This document shows, piece after piece, positions 1-6,097 of a stretch of DNA of 10,783 bases; the stretch's first letter is position 1, and every line of letters begins with the position of its first letter. The notes under the pieces were generated by a model. That model saw only the letters and a list, made by a program, of their open reading frames with translations. It was not told the origin of the DNA and made no database searches. Made by a program: the position numbers and the translations under genes. The stretch is taken from positions 1-10,783 of the forward strand of contig UROC01000063.1 of assembly GCA_900549345.1 (NCBI GenBank). The letters are read 5' to 3'. The stretch comes from an uncultured Collinsella sp. (GTDB taxonomy: Bacteria > Actinomycetota > Coriobacteriia > Coriobacteriales > Coriobacteriaceae).

Positions 1-335
1 TCCTGAAGCCCTTCGAACGCCGTCTGGTCTCTACGGGGCTGGCCATCGCCCTGCCCGATGGCTACGCCGGCTTCGTTCAGCCCCGCAGCGGCTTGGCCAT
101 CAAGCAGGGCTTGTCTATAGTCAACACGCCGGGCCTCATCGACGCCCACTACCGAGGGGAACTCAAGGTTATCCTCATCAACCTGGATCCCACCAACGAC
201 ATCCAAATCAACAAAGGCGACCGCATAGCCCAACTCGTCATCCAAGAAGTCCCCACGGTCAATCTCATAGAAGTAGAAGAACTAGACGAAACCGATCGAG
301 GCAAAGGAGGCTTCGGCTCCAGCGGCATCGCCTAG
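1..335 (+). CDS. dut: dUTP diphosphatase (dUTPase), 3' part only
   Basis: The gene enters from the left edge, reading in the frame whose codons begin at position 3, and stops at TAG 333-335. The product hydrolyses dUTP to dUMP and PPi, keeping uracil out of DNA and feeding dTMP synthesis; the family is a cytosolic homotrimer. Four of the five trimeric dUTPase motifs are visible. Motif 2 is PRSGLA. Motif 3 is GLIDAHYRGEL, including the catalytic Asp. Motif 4 is GDRIAQLVI. The C-terminal glycine-rich arm RGKGGFGSSG is motif 5, which closes over the substrate. Motif 1 and the start lie outside the window. A TTG at 93 could be mistaken for a start, but the conserved protein continues upstream of it. 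No clear terminator follows other than the large palindrome at 351-453. Confidence 0.95.
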   Translation, partial: LKPFERRLVSTGLAIALPDGYAGFVQPRSGLAIKQGLSIVNTPGLIDAHYRGELKVILINLDPTNDIQINKGDRIAQLVIQEVPTVNLIEVEELDETDRGKGGFGSSGIA

Positions 336-350
336 GGCGCTCGTATCCCT

Positions 351-453
351 CCCGCCCGGGGCTTACCTATATCATTCCATGCTCAAACATTCTCGCGTCG
401 CTTCGCTCGCTGCGAAACTGTGCGTGGAACGATATAGGTAAGCCCCGGGCGGG
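351..453. repeat. Large palindromic element A (29-bp stem, 45-nt loop)
   Basis: Arms 351-379 and 425-453 are complementary at 28 of 29 positions, with one A/C mismatch (374/430). The loop, 380-424, begins TGCTCAAACATTCTCGC and ends with TGCGAAACTGTGCG. The same loop core occurs in reverse orientation in the element at 612-715, while the stem sequence differs. It lies in the convergent gap between dut and the glycosyltransferase gene, so it could end transcription from either side, but no T-tract follows on either strand. It may be a mobile or dispersed palindromic unit; it matches no named family I can identify. Confidence 0.85.
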
Positions 454-486
454 CGGCTACTCGCTTGAAAAAATATTTACTTTTCT

Positions 487-535
487 AGTAAGTCGATGCG
501 ATGAAGGGACGCCTCCTTTGTCGCATCGACTTACT
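487..535. repeat. Perfect 15-bp inverted repeat between the two palindromes
   Basis: Arms AGTAAGTCGATGCGA (487-501) and its exact complement (521-535) enclose a 19-nt loop. The loop contains a further AAGG/CCTT pairing (504-507 with 515-518). An A/T-rich stretch lies before it (468-486) and TGTATTTGTATTTT lies after it, so on the plus strand it could act as a weak intrinsic terminator for dut. It shares no obvious sequence with the flanking palindromes. Confidence 0.75.
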
Positions 536-611
536 GTATTTGTATTTTCTGGTTCCCCTTTGCAGATTCTACTGGTGGGGAATCTGGTATAGCCGCTGGT
601 ACGTTAACGCA

Positions 612-715
612 GCTTACCTGTGGGAGGCCCCTATATATCGTCCCGCGCGCAGTTTCGCAGCGAAGCGAGAATGTTTGAGCACGGGATGATATATAGGGGC
701 CTCCCACAGGTAAGC
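612..715. repeat. Large palindromic element B (34-bp stem, 36-nt loop), inverted relative to A
   Basis: Arms 612-645 and 682-715 pair at all 34 positions if one G-U wobble (640/687) is allowed. The reverse complement of the loop (681 to 646) starts with the same 17 nt as the loop of element A and ends with 14 nt that differ at one position. It lacks 9 nt in the middle. The outer ends read GCTTACCT and AGGTAAGC, an octamer pair also present inside the stem of element A. The rest of the stem differs from A but remains self-complementary. It ends 13 nt before the stop codon of the minus-strand glycosyltransferase gene. Confidence 0.85.
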
Positions 716-728
716 GGACATTAAGACG

Positions 729-2030
729 CTACCTGATATGCGCAGGTTTTTCGCCCCAGTAGAAGCGGCAGAAGGCTCGTTTGCGCTTTTGGGGTTTGCC
801 TACGAGCTCCATGGTTGCGATGGCTATGTCTTCGGCTGCGTGGGGGCGGCGTAGTACTTCGCCGTTGATGAGCAGTGCCTTGAGCGACTCAGGATGATCA
901 TGGAGATGTCGCAACGTCACGATGAGCTCTCGTGCGGTGGTGACATGCATACTGGCGCCCATGCCGGTGAGCATGGTGGTGTTGGCCTTTTCCTGGCCAT
1001 AGGACTTGCCCAGCAGGATCATCGGCAGGTGTGCGCACAGGCATTCGGTGACGGTGAGTCCGCCCGATTTGAGAATTGCCAGGTCGCAGCCGAGCATAAG
1101 CGCTGCCATATCATCGACATAGTCCAGAACCGTGACGTTTTCGAGCTTCATGGCGTCGAAGAGCGTTTTGAGGCGGGTGGCATATTCGGTGTCTTTGCCC
1201 GGCAAAAAGACAAAGTGCATGTCTTCGAAGCTGCGTAGGAAGGGGAGGGTGCGGTCCATCTCCGCGCGAAAGCGAACGTACGGTTGAGGCAAGCTGGCAC
1301 CGGCCATTACCAGCACGACGGTCTTGTCGGTGGGGAGGTTGAACTTAGCTAGCTCTTCCTCGCGATCGTAATCCGTGTCGAATCCGGTGCGAATAGGAAT
1401 GCCGGTAATGCGAATCTTTGTCTCGAGCACCTTGCGCGGACGCAGCGTTTCGGCCATAAATTCGTTGGCAACACAGAATAAATCGGTGTCCTTGTGGGGC
1501 CACCATCCCTCGACTTCGTAGTCGGTCGGTACGCAGATGACCGGATAATCGATACCCGTAATTACGCGGGCGCCCACGGCAACATTGGCTGCTGTGATGT
1601 GCGTTGCAACCACGGCTATGGGCCTGCGGCTACGAATATATTCGTTGAAGGCGGGGAACATAATTCGCGACCATGCCGTTCCGCCACCCCAGAGAAGATG
1701 TCCCGTAAGCGTATATCGCCAGGTCAGGTCGTAAATGGGGCGCGTGGCTCCCGTAAAAGAAGCCGCGGTCTTATTGCCGTCGAATTTAATACGTCCAAAA
1801 TCAAGGATATCGAGCACTTCAATCTCAATATCCTCGGGGATGCCATTGGTGCCGCGGATGAGGTCGAATGCCTGCGCTATCGCATTTGCGGCGGCCTTGT
1901 GGCCCGAGCCAACGGAGGCGTGCACGATGGTCACGAGAGGTTTTTGCTGAGCCAGGAGCGTGGTTTGCTCCGATTGGGGAGTGCTGTGCGTGAGCAGGGG
2001 AGCGTCGTCACTCGTCTGCGCCTGGTCCAT
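729..2030 (-). CDS. MGDG synthase / UgtP-type glycosyltransferase (GT28-like)
   Basis: A 433-residue GT-B enzyme, probably transferring a sugar from a UDP-sugar to a membrane diacylglycerol or related lipid at the inner face of the membrane. Residues about 33-190 resemble the MGDG-synthase N-terminal domain, with HASVGSGHKAAANAI at 37-51. The C-terminal half carries the GT28-type nucleotide-sugar pocket: VMAGAS (241-246), KSGGLTVTE (321-329), and PMILLGKSYGQEKAN (336-350). The frame is open up to 2069, but ATG at 2030 is preferred. It follows AAGGGGAG with a 6-nt spacer, and the candidate -10 TACAAT (2068-2073) would overlap the more upstream start. The last about 20 residues are basic (KPQKRKR), a plausible membrane-contact tail. 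It is divergent from trxB. The exact acceptor and sugar cannot be told from sequence. Confidence 0.85.
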   Translation of the reverse strand: MDQAQTSDDAPLLTHSTPQSEQTTLLAQQKPLVTIVHASVGSGHKAAANAIAQAFDLIRGTNGIPEDIEIEVLDILDFGRIKFDGNKTAASFTGATRPIYDLTWRYTLTGHLLWGGGTAWSRIMFPAFNEYIRSRRPIAVVATHITAANVAVGARVITGIDYPVICVPTDYEVEGWWPHKDTDLFCVANEFMAETLRPRKVLETKIRITGIPIRTGFDTDYDREEELAKFNLPTDKTVVLVMAGASLPQPYVRFRAEMDRTLPFLRSFEDMHFVFLPGKDTEYATRLKTLFDAMKLENVTVLDYVDDMAALMLGCDLAILKSGGLTVTECLCAHLPMILLGKSYGQEKANTTMLTGMGASMHVTTARELIVTLRHLHDHPESLKALLINGEVLRRPHAAEDIAIATMELVGKPQKRKRAFCRFYWGEKPAHIR

Positions 2031-2067
2031 CGATAACTCCCCTTCAGCTTTGTAATACGGATTTATC

Positions 2068-2073
2068 ATTGTA
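2068..2073 (-). promoter_or_regulatory. Candidate -10 box for the glycosyltransferase gene
   Basis: On the minus strand this reads TACAAT and lies about 38 nt before the preferred ATG at 2030. The -35 region (around 2090-2096) fits poorly, but it overlaps a tandem TCACGT-TCACGT (2085-2096) in the divergent spacer shared with trxB, which might be a regulator site. Only the -10 box is visible evidence. Confidence 0.35.
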
Positions 2074-2148
2074 GTGCATGAGTGTCACGTTCACGTAAAT
2101 TTGGGTACGAGCGCAAAGAACGACAACGTTTCGACGAAAGGACGCTTC

Positions 2149-3087
2149 ATGACTACCGATAAGCCGATCGATGTTGCGATTATCGGTGGCGGCCCCGCGG
2201 GCTATGCTGCCGCCATTTATGCTGCGCGTGCCAACCTTACGACGACCGTGATTGAGCAGGGCATGTCGGGAGGGCAGATCGCCACAACCAATGAGGTCGA
2301 GAACTATCCGGGTTTCCCGCTCCTGAGTGGCGCCGAACTCGGCGAGCGTTTTCAGCAGCATGCAGAGGGCCTGGGAGCACAGGTTACATGGAGCATGGTT
2401 ACGGGTATCGATTACGATGCCGATGCAGCGTTGTTTACGGTGCATCACGATATGGGCGATACGCTGGCCTCGAGCGTTATCGCTTGCATGGGTGCCACGC
2501 CGCGTCCGGCAGGTTTCGCAGGCGAGGATACGTATCGCGGTCGTGGCGTTTCATATTGCGCAACATGTGACGGCATGTTTTTCCGCGGCAAGCAGGTTTT
2601 TGTAATCGGTGGTGGCAATTCGGCATGCGAAGAGGCGCTGTTCCTGTCCGACATTGCCAGCAGTGTGACCATCGTGCTGCGCCGCGACCAGTTCCGTGCG
2701 CCGGATGGTGTTGTTCAGAAAGTACTCGCAAAGGACAATATTACAGTTAGGTACCAAACTAGTATTGTGGAGCTATCGGGCGAAGCCATGCCAACGACGA
2801 TTACCTTTAAGGACAATGCATCTGGGGAAACTCATGCCGAGTCATTTGAGCCCGGCTCGTTTGGCATCTTTGTCTTTACGGGGACGCAGCCACATACCGA
2901 GCTTGTTGAGCATCTAGTCGACCTGGCTCCCGACGGCGGCATTGTCACCGACGATTCGATGGCCACCCGTACACCTGGTCTATTTGCCGCTGGCGACATC
3001 CGTTCCAAGCGCTTACGCCAGGTTGTGACCGCCGTTTCTGATGGAGCCATAGCGGCAACGAGCGCATACGCGTTTCTCCGTGGATAA
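2149..3087 (+). CDS. trxB: Thioredoxin-disulfide reductase
   Basis: A 312-residue flavoprotein that passes electrons from NADPH through FAD to oxidised thioredoxin in the cytosol. The N-terminal FAD Rossmann motif is IIGGGPAGYAAA (11-22). The redox-active pair is CATC at 137-140, the low-molecular-weight TrxB arrangement. The NADPH domain has VIGGGNSACEEAL (152-164) followed by LRRDQFRA (177-184). The C-terminal FAD motif is GLFAAGDIRSKRLRQVVTA (277-295). The length is typical of the family. The frame stays open back to 2074, but ATG 2149 has AAAGGA at 2137-2142 with a 6-nt spacer and starts immediately before the FAD fold. It appears to be a single-gene unit: divergent upstream neighbour, hairpin at 3128-3169 downstream. 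No thioredoxin gene is visible nearby. Confidence 0.96.
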   Translation: MTTDKPIDVAIIGGGPAGYAAAIYAARANLTTTVIEQGMSGGQIATTNEVENYPGFPLLSGAELGERFQQHAEGLGAQVTWSMVTGIDYDADAALFTVHHDMGDTLASSVIACMGATPRPAGFAGEDTYRGRGVSYCATCDGMFFRGKQVFVIGGGNSACEEALFLSDIASSVTIVLRRDQFRAPDGVVQKVLAKDNITVRYQTSIVELSGEAMPTTITFKDNASGETHAESFEPGSFGIFVFTGTQPHTELVEHLVDLAPDGGIVTDDSMATRTPGLFAAGDIRSKRLRQVVTAVSDGAIAATSAYAFLRG

Positions 3088-3127
3088 GTACGATAATATA
3101 TCTTATGTAAGGTTGCTATCTTTAAAC

Positions 3128-3170
3128 AAAGTGGTTGGGCGATGCATCAATGTGTTGTCCAACCACTTTT
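3128..3170 (+). terminator. Probable intrinsic terminator of trxB
   Basis: Arms AAAGTGGTTGGG (3128-3139) and TCCAACCACTTT (3158-3169) form 11 Watson-Crick pairs plus a G-U pair, with an 18-nt loop. The T-run is short (TTTT, 3167-3170). It lies 41 nt past the trxB stop and ahead of the DUF1836 promoter region, so it separates the two transcripts. Confidence 0.65.
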
Positions 3171-3241
3171 ACTTGCCGGCTATGTGGTATGTAAAACTAG
3201 ATATCCTAGAATACAATATAGAAAATGAACGGAGGACCTTT

Positions 3242-3745
3242 ATGAACCACGTTAAACACGTTATTCCGATGTCCGATTCGTCGGTCAGCATTAAGCCTGA
3301 GGATATTCAGCCCACTGAGCTGCCCGATGCATTTATTCAGTCCGAAATCGTGCGCAAACTCAATACGTTGAGTCTGCCGCGCTATGACCAGTTGCCCAAT
3401 GTGACGCTCTACCGCGACCAGGTTATTGAGTATGTTGCGCTGTGGATGGAGCCGCTGTCCATTTGCGTTGAGCACCCTGTCATTACGCCATCGATGATCA
3501 ATAACTACGTGAAGGTCGGACTGGTGCCTGCTCCGGTCAAAAAGCAATATGGCCGCGAGCAGATTGCCCGCCTGATCGCTATCTGCCTCTTTAAGCAGGT
3601 CTTACCTATTGCTGCGGTGCAGGCACTCTTTAACATTCAGCGTTTGAGCTACGATGCCCCGACGGCCTTCGATTATGTGGTCGATCAGCTCGAGGCATCG
3701 ATTCGTTCGAGCAGACGCCGGTTCCCGATACGGCGCATCAGGTAA
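3242..3745 (+). CDS. DUF1836-family protein, apparently truncated by a frameshift
   Basis: A 167-residue open frame starting at ATG 3242, chosen because GGAGG (3231-3235) lies 6 nt upstream; the frame extends to 3080 but that would overlap trxB and cross its terminator. Residues about 45-135 have the DUF1836 character: LPNVTLYRDQVIEY, then a MerR-like winged-helix pattern, ITPSMINNYVKVGLVPAPVKKQYGREQIARLI (81-112). This suggests DNA binding, although the family's function is not established. The last about 12 residues (SRRRFPIRRIR) are unlike the rest. The next frame continues with a plausible native C-terminus to 3840, so about 45 residues appear lost through a one-base deletion near 3700-3715. 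It could be a sequencing error, a pseudogene or a real truncated product. Confidence 0.75.
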   Translation: MNHVKHVIPMSDSSVSIKPEDIQPTELPDAFIQSEIVRKLNTLSLPRYDQLPNVTLYRDQVIEYVALWMEPLSICVEHPVITPSMINNYVKVGLVPAPVKKQYGREQIARLIAICLFKQVLPIAAVQALFNIQRLSYDAPTAFDYVVDQLEASIRSSRRRFPIRRIR

Positions 3746-3840
3746 CGCGTGAGTCGCTGCTTGTGCGCAGTGCGGTTTCATCCTTTGTTTCGAAGGCGTA
3801 CTTGATGAGCTATCTCAAGTTCAATGGGTTTAATAGCTAG
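3709..3840 (+). pseudogene. Out-of-frame C-terminal remnant of the DUF1836 gene
   Basis: In the frame one base behind the 3242 gene, codons from GAG 3709 to TAG 3838-3840 encode EQTPVPDTAHQVTRES, then LLVRSAVSSFVSKAYLMSYL, then KFNGFNS. An amphipathic hydrophobic helix at the C-terminus is what DUF1836 proteins normally have, and the codon use matches the upstream gene. The remnant has no start or RBS of its own. Adding one base near 3707-3710 would give a continuous protein of 199 residues. Confidence 0.7.
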
Positions 3841-3852
3841 CCGAAGTATAAA

Positions 3853-3900
3853 ACGGGCGGGACAAAGAGCCATCTGTCGCTTTGTCCCGCCCGTATTTTT
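3853..3900. terminator. Strong bidirectional intrinsic terminator
   Basis: The 15-bp perfect stem ACGGGCGGGACAAAG (3853-3867) / complement (3880-3894) has a 12-nt loop. It is followed by ATTTTT on the plus strand, and on the minus strand by GTTTTATAC. It sits between the convergent DUF1836 gene and degV and can serve both. Confidence 0.9.
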
Positions 3901-3913
3901 GCTTGGTTGGACT

Positions 3914-4780
3914 TTATTTGCCCGAAGCTACGCCCATGCCGTAGCCGATGATGAGGCCGTGCATCTCGGCGTAATAGGAATCCAGGCCGTTGCAGGGCAT
4001 GATGATAGTCTTGGAGCCTGGCCAGCGCTCCACAATTCGGCTGGCAAGTGCTTGGGCGCCTGCCTTATTCTCGACATGGTCGATAACGACCTCGCCGCCC
4101 GTAAAACCTTCGGCTTCCATGGTGTCGATGATCTTGTTGAGCATCTTCTTTTCGCCACGCGTGTGCCCGACGAGCTCGATTTTACCGGCCTCGCTCGCCG
4201 TGCCCAAAATGCGAATATTGAGCTTGTTGGCAATGACGCCGGCTGCCTTAGGGATACGTCCGGCTTTGGCGAGGTTCTCGTAATTACACAGGCTAAAGAG
4301 GATCTTGCTGTTTTGCTCGAGGCTATCGAAGTATGCGCAAGCGTCCTCGAATGAGACATCCGGATTGCTTGCAAGATAGCGGTCGAACAGCAAGAAAATA
4401 AGGTCCATTTTGCCGCCAGCTGCGCGCGAATTGACTAGATGAATCTGCCGGTCGGGCTCCTCGGCAAGAACCATATCGCGAGCCGTGGCTGCTGCGTTGT
4501 AGCTGCCCGACACGCCCTCAGAGATTGGCATGCAGATGGTCTTGTCTGCCAATTTGAAGAGCTCGGCCCACTCCCCTACGCTGGGACAAGCGCTCGAAGA
4601 AGCGTTCGTCTCCGCCTGAACAGCGCAGTTGAGCTCATGAACATCGAGCGAAAGGTCATCGACGAATTCACGCTCCCCCACTCGAATTTTGAGGGGCGCA
4701 AATGCAAAGGTGGTATGGGGTGCGGTCGGTTGCCAATCGCGGAGGTTGCAGCTTGAATCTGAGATTAGTGCCCAGCTCAT
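3914..4780 (-). CDS. DegV family (fatty-acid-binding) protein
   Basis: A 288-residue DegV-family protein. Characterised members bind a fatty acid; in Firmicutes the FakB members present it to the FakA kinase for phosphorylation and phospholipid synthesis. Visible family features are ISDSSCNL (6-13), the lipid-pocket segment SSACPSVGEW (62-71) in place of the usual TSQPS, and GVSGSYNAA (89-97). The basic segment NLAKAGRIPKAAG corresponds to the family's NLxKGGRI element. No signal peptide or membrane segment is seen. The ATG at 4780 follows AAAGGA with a suitable spacer (CCCTCT). It appears monocistronic: its promoter lies in 4781-4870 and it ends at the 3853-3900 terminator. No FakA-like kinase is in the window, so the FakB role is an inference from family membership. 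Confidence 0.9.
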   Translation of the reverse strand: MSWALISDSSCNLRDWQPTAPHTTFAFAPLKIRVGEREFVDDLSLDVHELNCAVQAETNASSSACPSVGEWAELFKLADKTICMPISEGVSGSYNAAATARDMVLAEEPDRQIHLVNSRAAGGKMDLIFLLFDRYLASNPDVSFEDACAYFDSLEQNSKILFSLCNYENLAKAGRIPKAAGVIANKLNIRILGTASEAGKIELVGHTRGEKKMLNKIIDTMEAEGFTGGEVVIDHVENKAGAQALASRIVERWPGSKTIIMPCNGLDSYYAEMHGLIIGYGMGVASGK

Positions 4781-4809
4781 AGAGGGTCCTTTCTAATTGC
4801 TCCCATACA

Positions 4810-4815
4810 ATTATA
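4810..4815 (-). promoter_or_regulatory. Consensus -10 box for degV
   Basis: The minus strand reads TATAAT, a perfect -10 hexamer, 30 nt from the degV ATG. At a 17-nt spacing the -35 position (4833-4838) reads GCCCAA, a poor match, and it abuts the palindrome at 4836-4870. The combination suggests a promoter that depends on, or is blocked by, a protein bound at the palindrome. Confidence 0.5.
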
Positions 4816-4835
4816 GCCTTCTTGCTGACCGATTG

Positions 4836-4870
4836 GGCCGCTATCTAGTATTCAAAACTAGATAGCGGCC
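4836..4870. promoter_or_regulatory. Perfect 14-bp palindrome upstream of degV, possible operator
   Basis: GGCCGCTATCTAGT (4836-4849) and its exact complement (4857-4870) flank a 7-nt spacer ATTCAAA. Neither strand has a T-run after it, so a terminator role is unlikely. It overlaps the -35 position of the degV promoter candidate. The half-site region AAAACTAGATA (4854-4864) recurs upstream of the DUF1836 gene at 3193-3203. Confidence 0.6.
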
Positions 4871-4882
4871 TGCACTAAAGGC

Positions 4883-4921
4883 AAAAGAATGGACCCCATG
4901 ACTCAAAGCCACGAGGTCCAT
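4883..4921 (-). terminator. Probable terminator of the NlpC/P60 gene and its operon
   Basis: Arms ATGGACC (4889-4895) and GGTCCAT (4915-4921) form a 7-bp stem with a 19-nt loop. On the minus strand the hairpin is followed by TCTTTTGCC. It lies 24 nt after the stop of the NlpC/P60 gene. Confidence 0.65.
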
Positions 4922-4944
4922 CTCCGTTTGTTTTATCTGAATAC

Positions 4945-6066
4945 TTAGTAGCGAACGAAGATATAGTTGTTGTTCATACCGGCTGCGACGGAACTGATGA
5001 TGACGCCCGTTTTGTAGTCGGAAGCATGGATCATCTGACCATTACCGATATAGATGCCGGTATGGTAGGAGTTAACCACAACATCGCCAGGTTGCGGATC
5101 GGACACACGGGTCCAACCCATGAAGTCGACCGTGGTGCCCAGACGGCAGTAGCGTCCCGTGAGGCAATAGCTTACAAAACCGGAGCAGTCGAAGCTGTTC
5201 GGCCCAATGCCACCCCAAGAGTAAGCGTATCCGAGCTTGCTATAGGCACGCGAAACAACGGAACCGCCATCAACGGACTGGCTCGGTGCGGAAGGCGTCG
5301 GAGCCGGAGCCGGAGCCGGAGCGGGCGTCGGGGGCTGCGGAGTGGGAGCGGGCGCGGGCGTGTTTCCGCCGCCGTCGTTGGTCGTACCGCCACCCTTGTT
5401 GGTGTTCTCGGACGAACCGGCGGTGTCGTTGCTCACCGTGGCCTTTTCGGCGGTGCTAGCATTTATGCCAGCCTGCAGCGCGGCGTTGGCCTCGGCCTCG
5501 GCGGCAAGCTCGGCCTGCAGCTGTGAATCCAGGGAGTTTACGACGTTCTGGGCTTCAGCCTGCTGGGTGTTAAGCTCGTCGACCTTCTTTTGCGTGGCGG
5601 CGACGTTCTTCTCCTGCTCGGCCTGCTTATCGGTGAGCTGCTGCTTAAGCTCCTTGACCTCTTGAATGGTCTGAGCTTGCTTATCGGAAACTTTACCGTA
5701 GTAGAACAGACGGTTGAGCATATCGCTCAGGTCATCGACACCCGTCAGAACCTGAAGCAGGCTCAGACCGCCGGTTTTGTACTCGCCGGCGACATAGGTC
5801 GAGAGCTTGGCCTGACCATCGGCGATCTCCTGCTGCTTTTGCGTGATCTCGCCAGCAGTCTGATCGAGCGCCTGCGTCTGCGTGGCGAGCTCATCGTAAA
5901 TCTGCTGGGTTTGGTTGCCGATCTGCTCGAGCTTCGTACGAGCAGCGGCAAGGTCGGATGCGGTATCGGCGTAGGCAGGAGCCGCGAGGCCCAAGCCCAA
6001 AACACAAGCGAGGGTTGCCGTAGCAGCGCAGCGTGCCATGTTTTTGTGCGTGTTTGCTGTGCGCAT
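4945..6066 (-). CDS. Secreted PcsB/CwlO-like NlpC/P60 peptidoglycan endopeptidase
   Basis: A 373-residue exported cell-wall hydrolase, expected to cut peptide cross-bridges in peptidoglycan. The N-terminus is a signal peptide: basic, then ATATLACVLGLGLAAPAYA, with likely cleavage after A33. Residues about 35-200 are a Gln/Ala/Lys-rich coiled coil in two halves around a PcsB-like segment (GEYKTGGLSLLQVLTG, 94-109). In PcsB, CwlO and RipC such domains dock on FtsEX and hold the enzyme inactive. A Gly/Asn and Pro/Ala-rich linker (about 215-262) follows. The NlpC/P60 domain (about 268-373) has Cys294 in DCSGF, His335 in HTGIYIG and His347 in IHAS, so the triad is intact. ATG 6066 has AAAGGA 5 nt upstream. 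It is the last gene of the minus-strand train, 31 nt after apt. FtsEX is not in the window, so that partnership is inferred. Confidence 0.93.
   Translation of the reverse strand: MRTANTHKNMARCAATATLACVLGLGLAAPAYADTASDLAAARTKLEQIGNQTQQIYDELATQTQALDQTAGEITQKQQEIADGQAKLSTYVAGEYKTGGLSLLQVLTGVDDLSDMLNRLFYYGKVSDKQAQTIQEVKELKQQLTDKQAEQEKNVAATQKKVDELNTQQAEAQNVVNSLDSQLQAELAAEAEANAALQAGINASTAEKATVSNDTAGSSENTNKGGGTTNDGGGNTPAPAPTPQPPTPAPAPAPAPTPSAPSQSVDGGSVVSRAYSKLGYAYSWGGIGPNSFDCSGFVSYCLTGRYCRLGTTVDFMGWTRVSDPQPGDVVVNSYHTGIYIGNGQMIHASDYKTGVIISSVAAGMNNNYIFVRY
5300..5322. repeat. GGAGCC hexanucleotide tandem repeat in the linker of the NlpC/P60 gene
   Basis: About 3.8 copies of GGAGCC on the plus strand encode alternating Pro-Ala on the minus strand. 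The run lies within a longer Pro/Ala/Thr linker. Unit gain or loss would change linker length by two residues without shifting frame. Confidence 0.8.
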
Positions 6067-6097
6067 GTGCTTCCTTTCCAGTAACTAAGGGTAACGG

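Noticed and set aside
501..689. 62-codon plus-strand open frame
   Set aside because: It runs through the hairpin at 487-535 and into palindrome B, has no ribosome binding site, and its product has no recognisable character.
351..715. CRISPR array or integron attC sites
   Set aside because: Only two units, in inverted orientation, with no regular spacers and no RYYYAAC/GTTRRRY core pair.
2074..2148. 25-residue N-terminal extension of trxB
   Set aside because: No ribosome binding site, it crosses the divergent promoter region, and the FAD motif expected near the N-terminus starts right after ATG 2149.
3080..3241. 54-residue N-terminal extension of the DUF1836 protein
   Set aside because: It would overlap trxB and translate the trxB terminator; ATG 3242 has a strong GGAGG site.
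4836..4870. Intrinsic terminator
   Set aside because: Neither strand has a T-run next to the stem, and another hairpin with a T-run (4883-4921) already follows the NlpC/P60 gene.
5026..6084. Plus-strand open frames opposite the NlpC/P60 gene
   Set aside because: Low-complexity antisense translations of the coiled coil and Pro/Ala linker; the minus strand has an intact signal peptide and catalytic triad.
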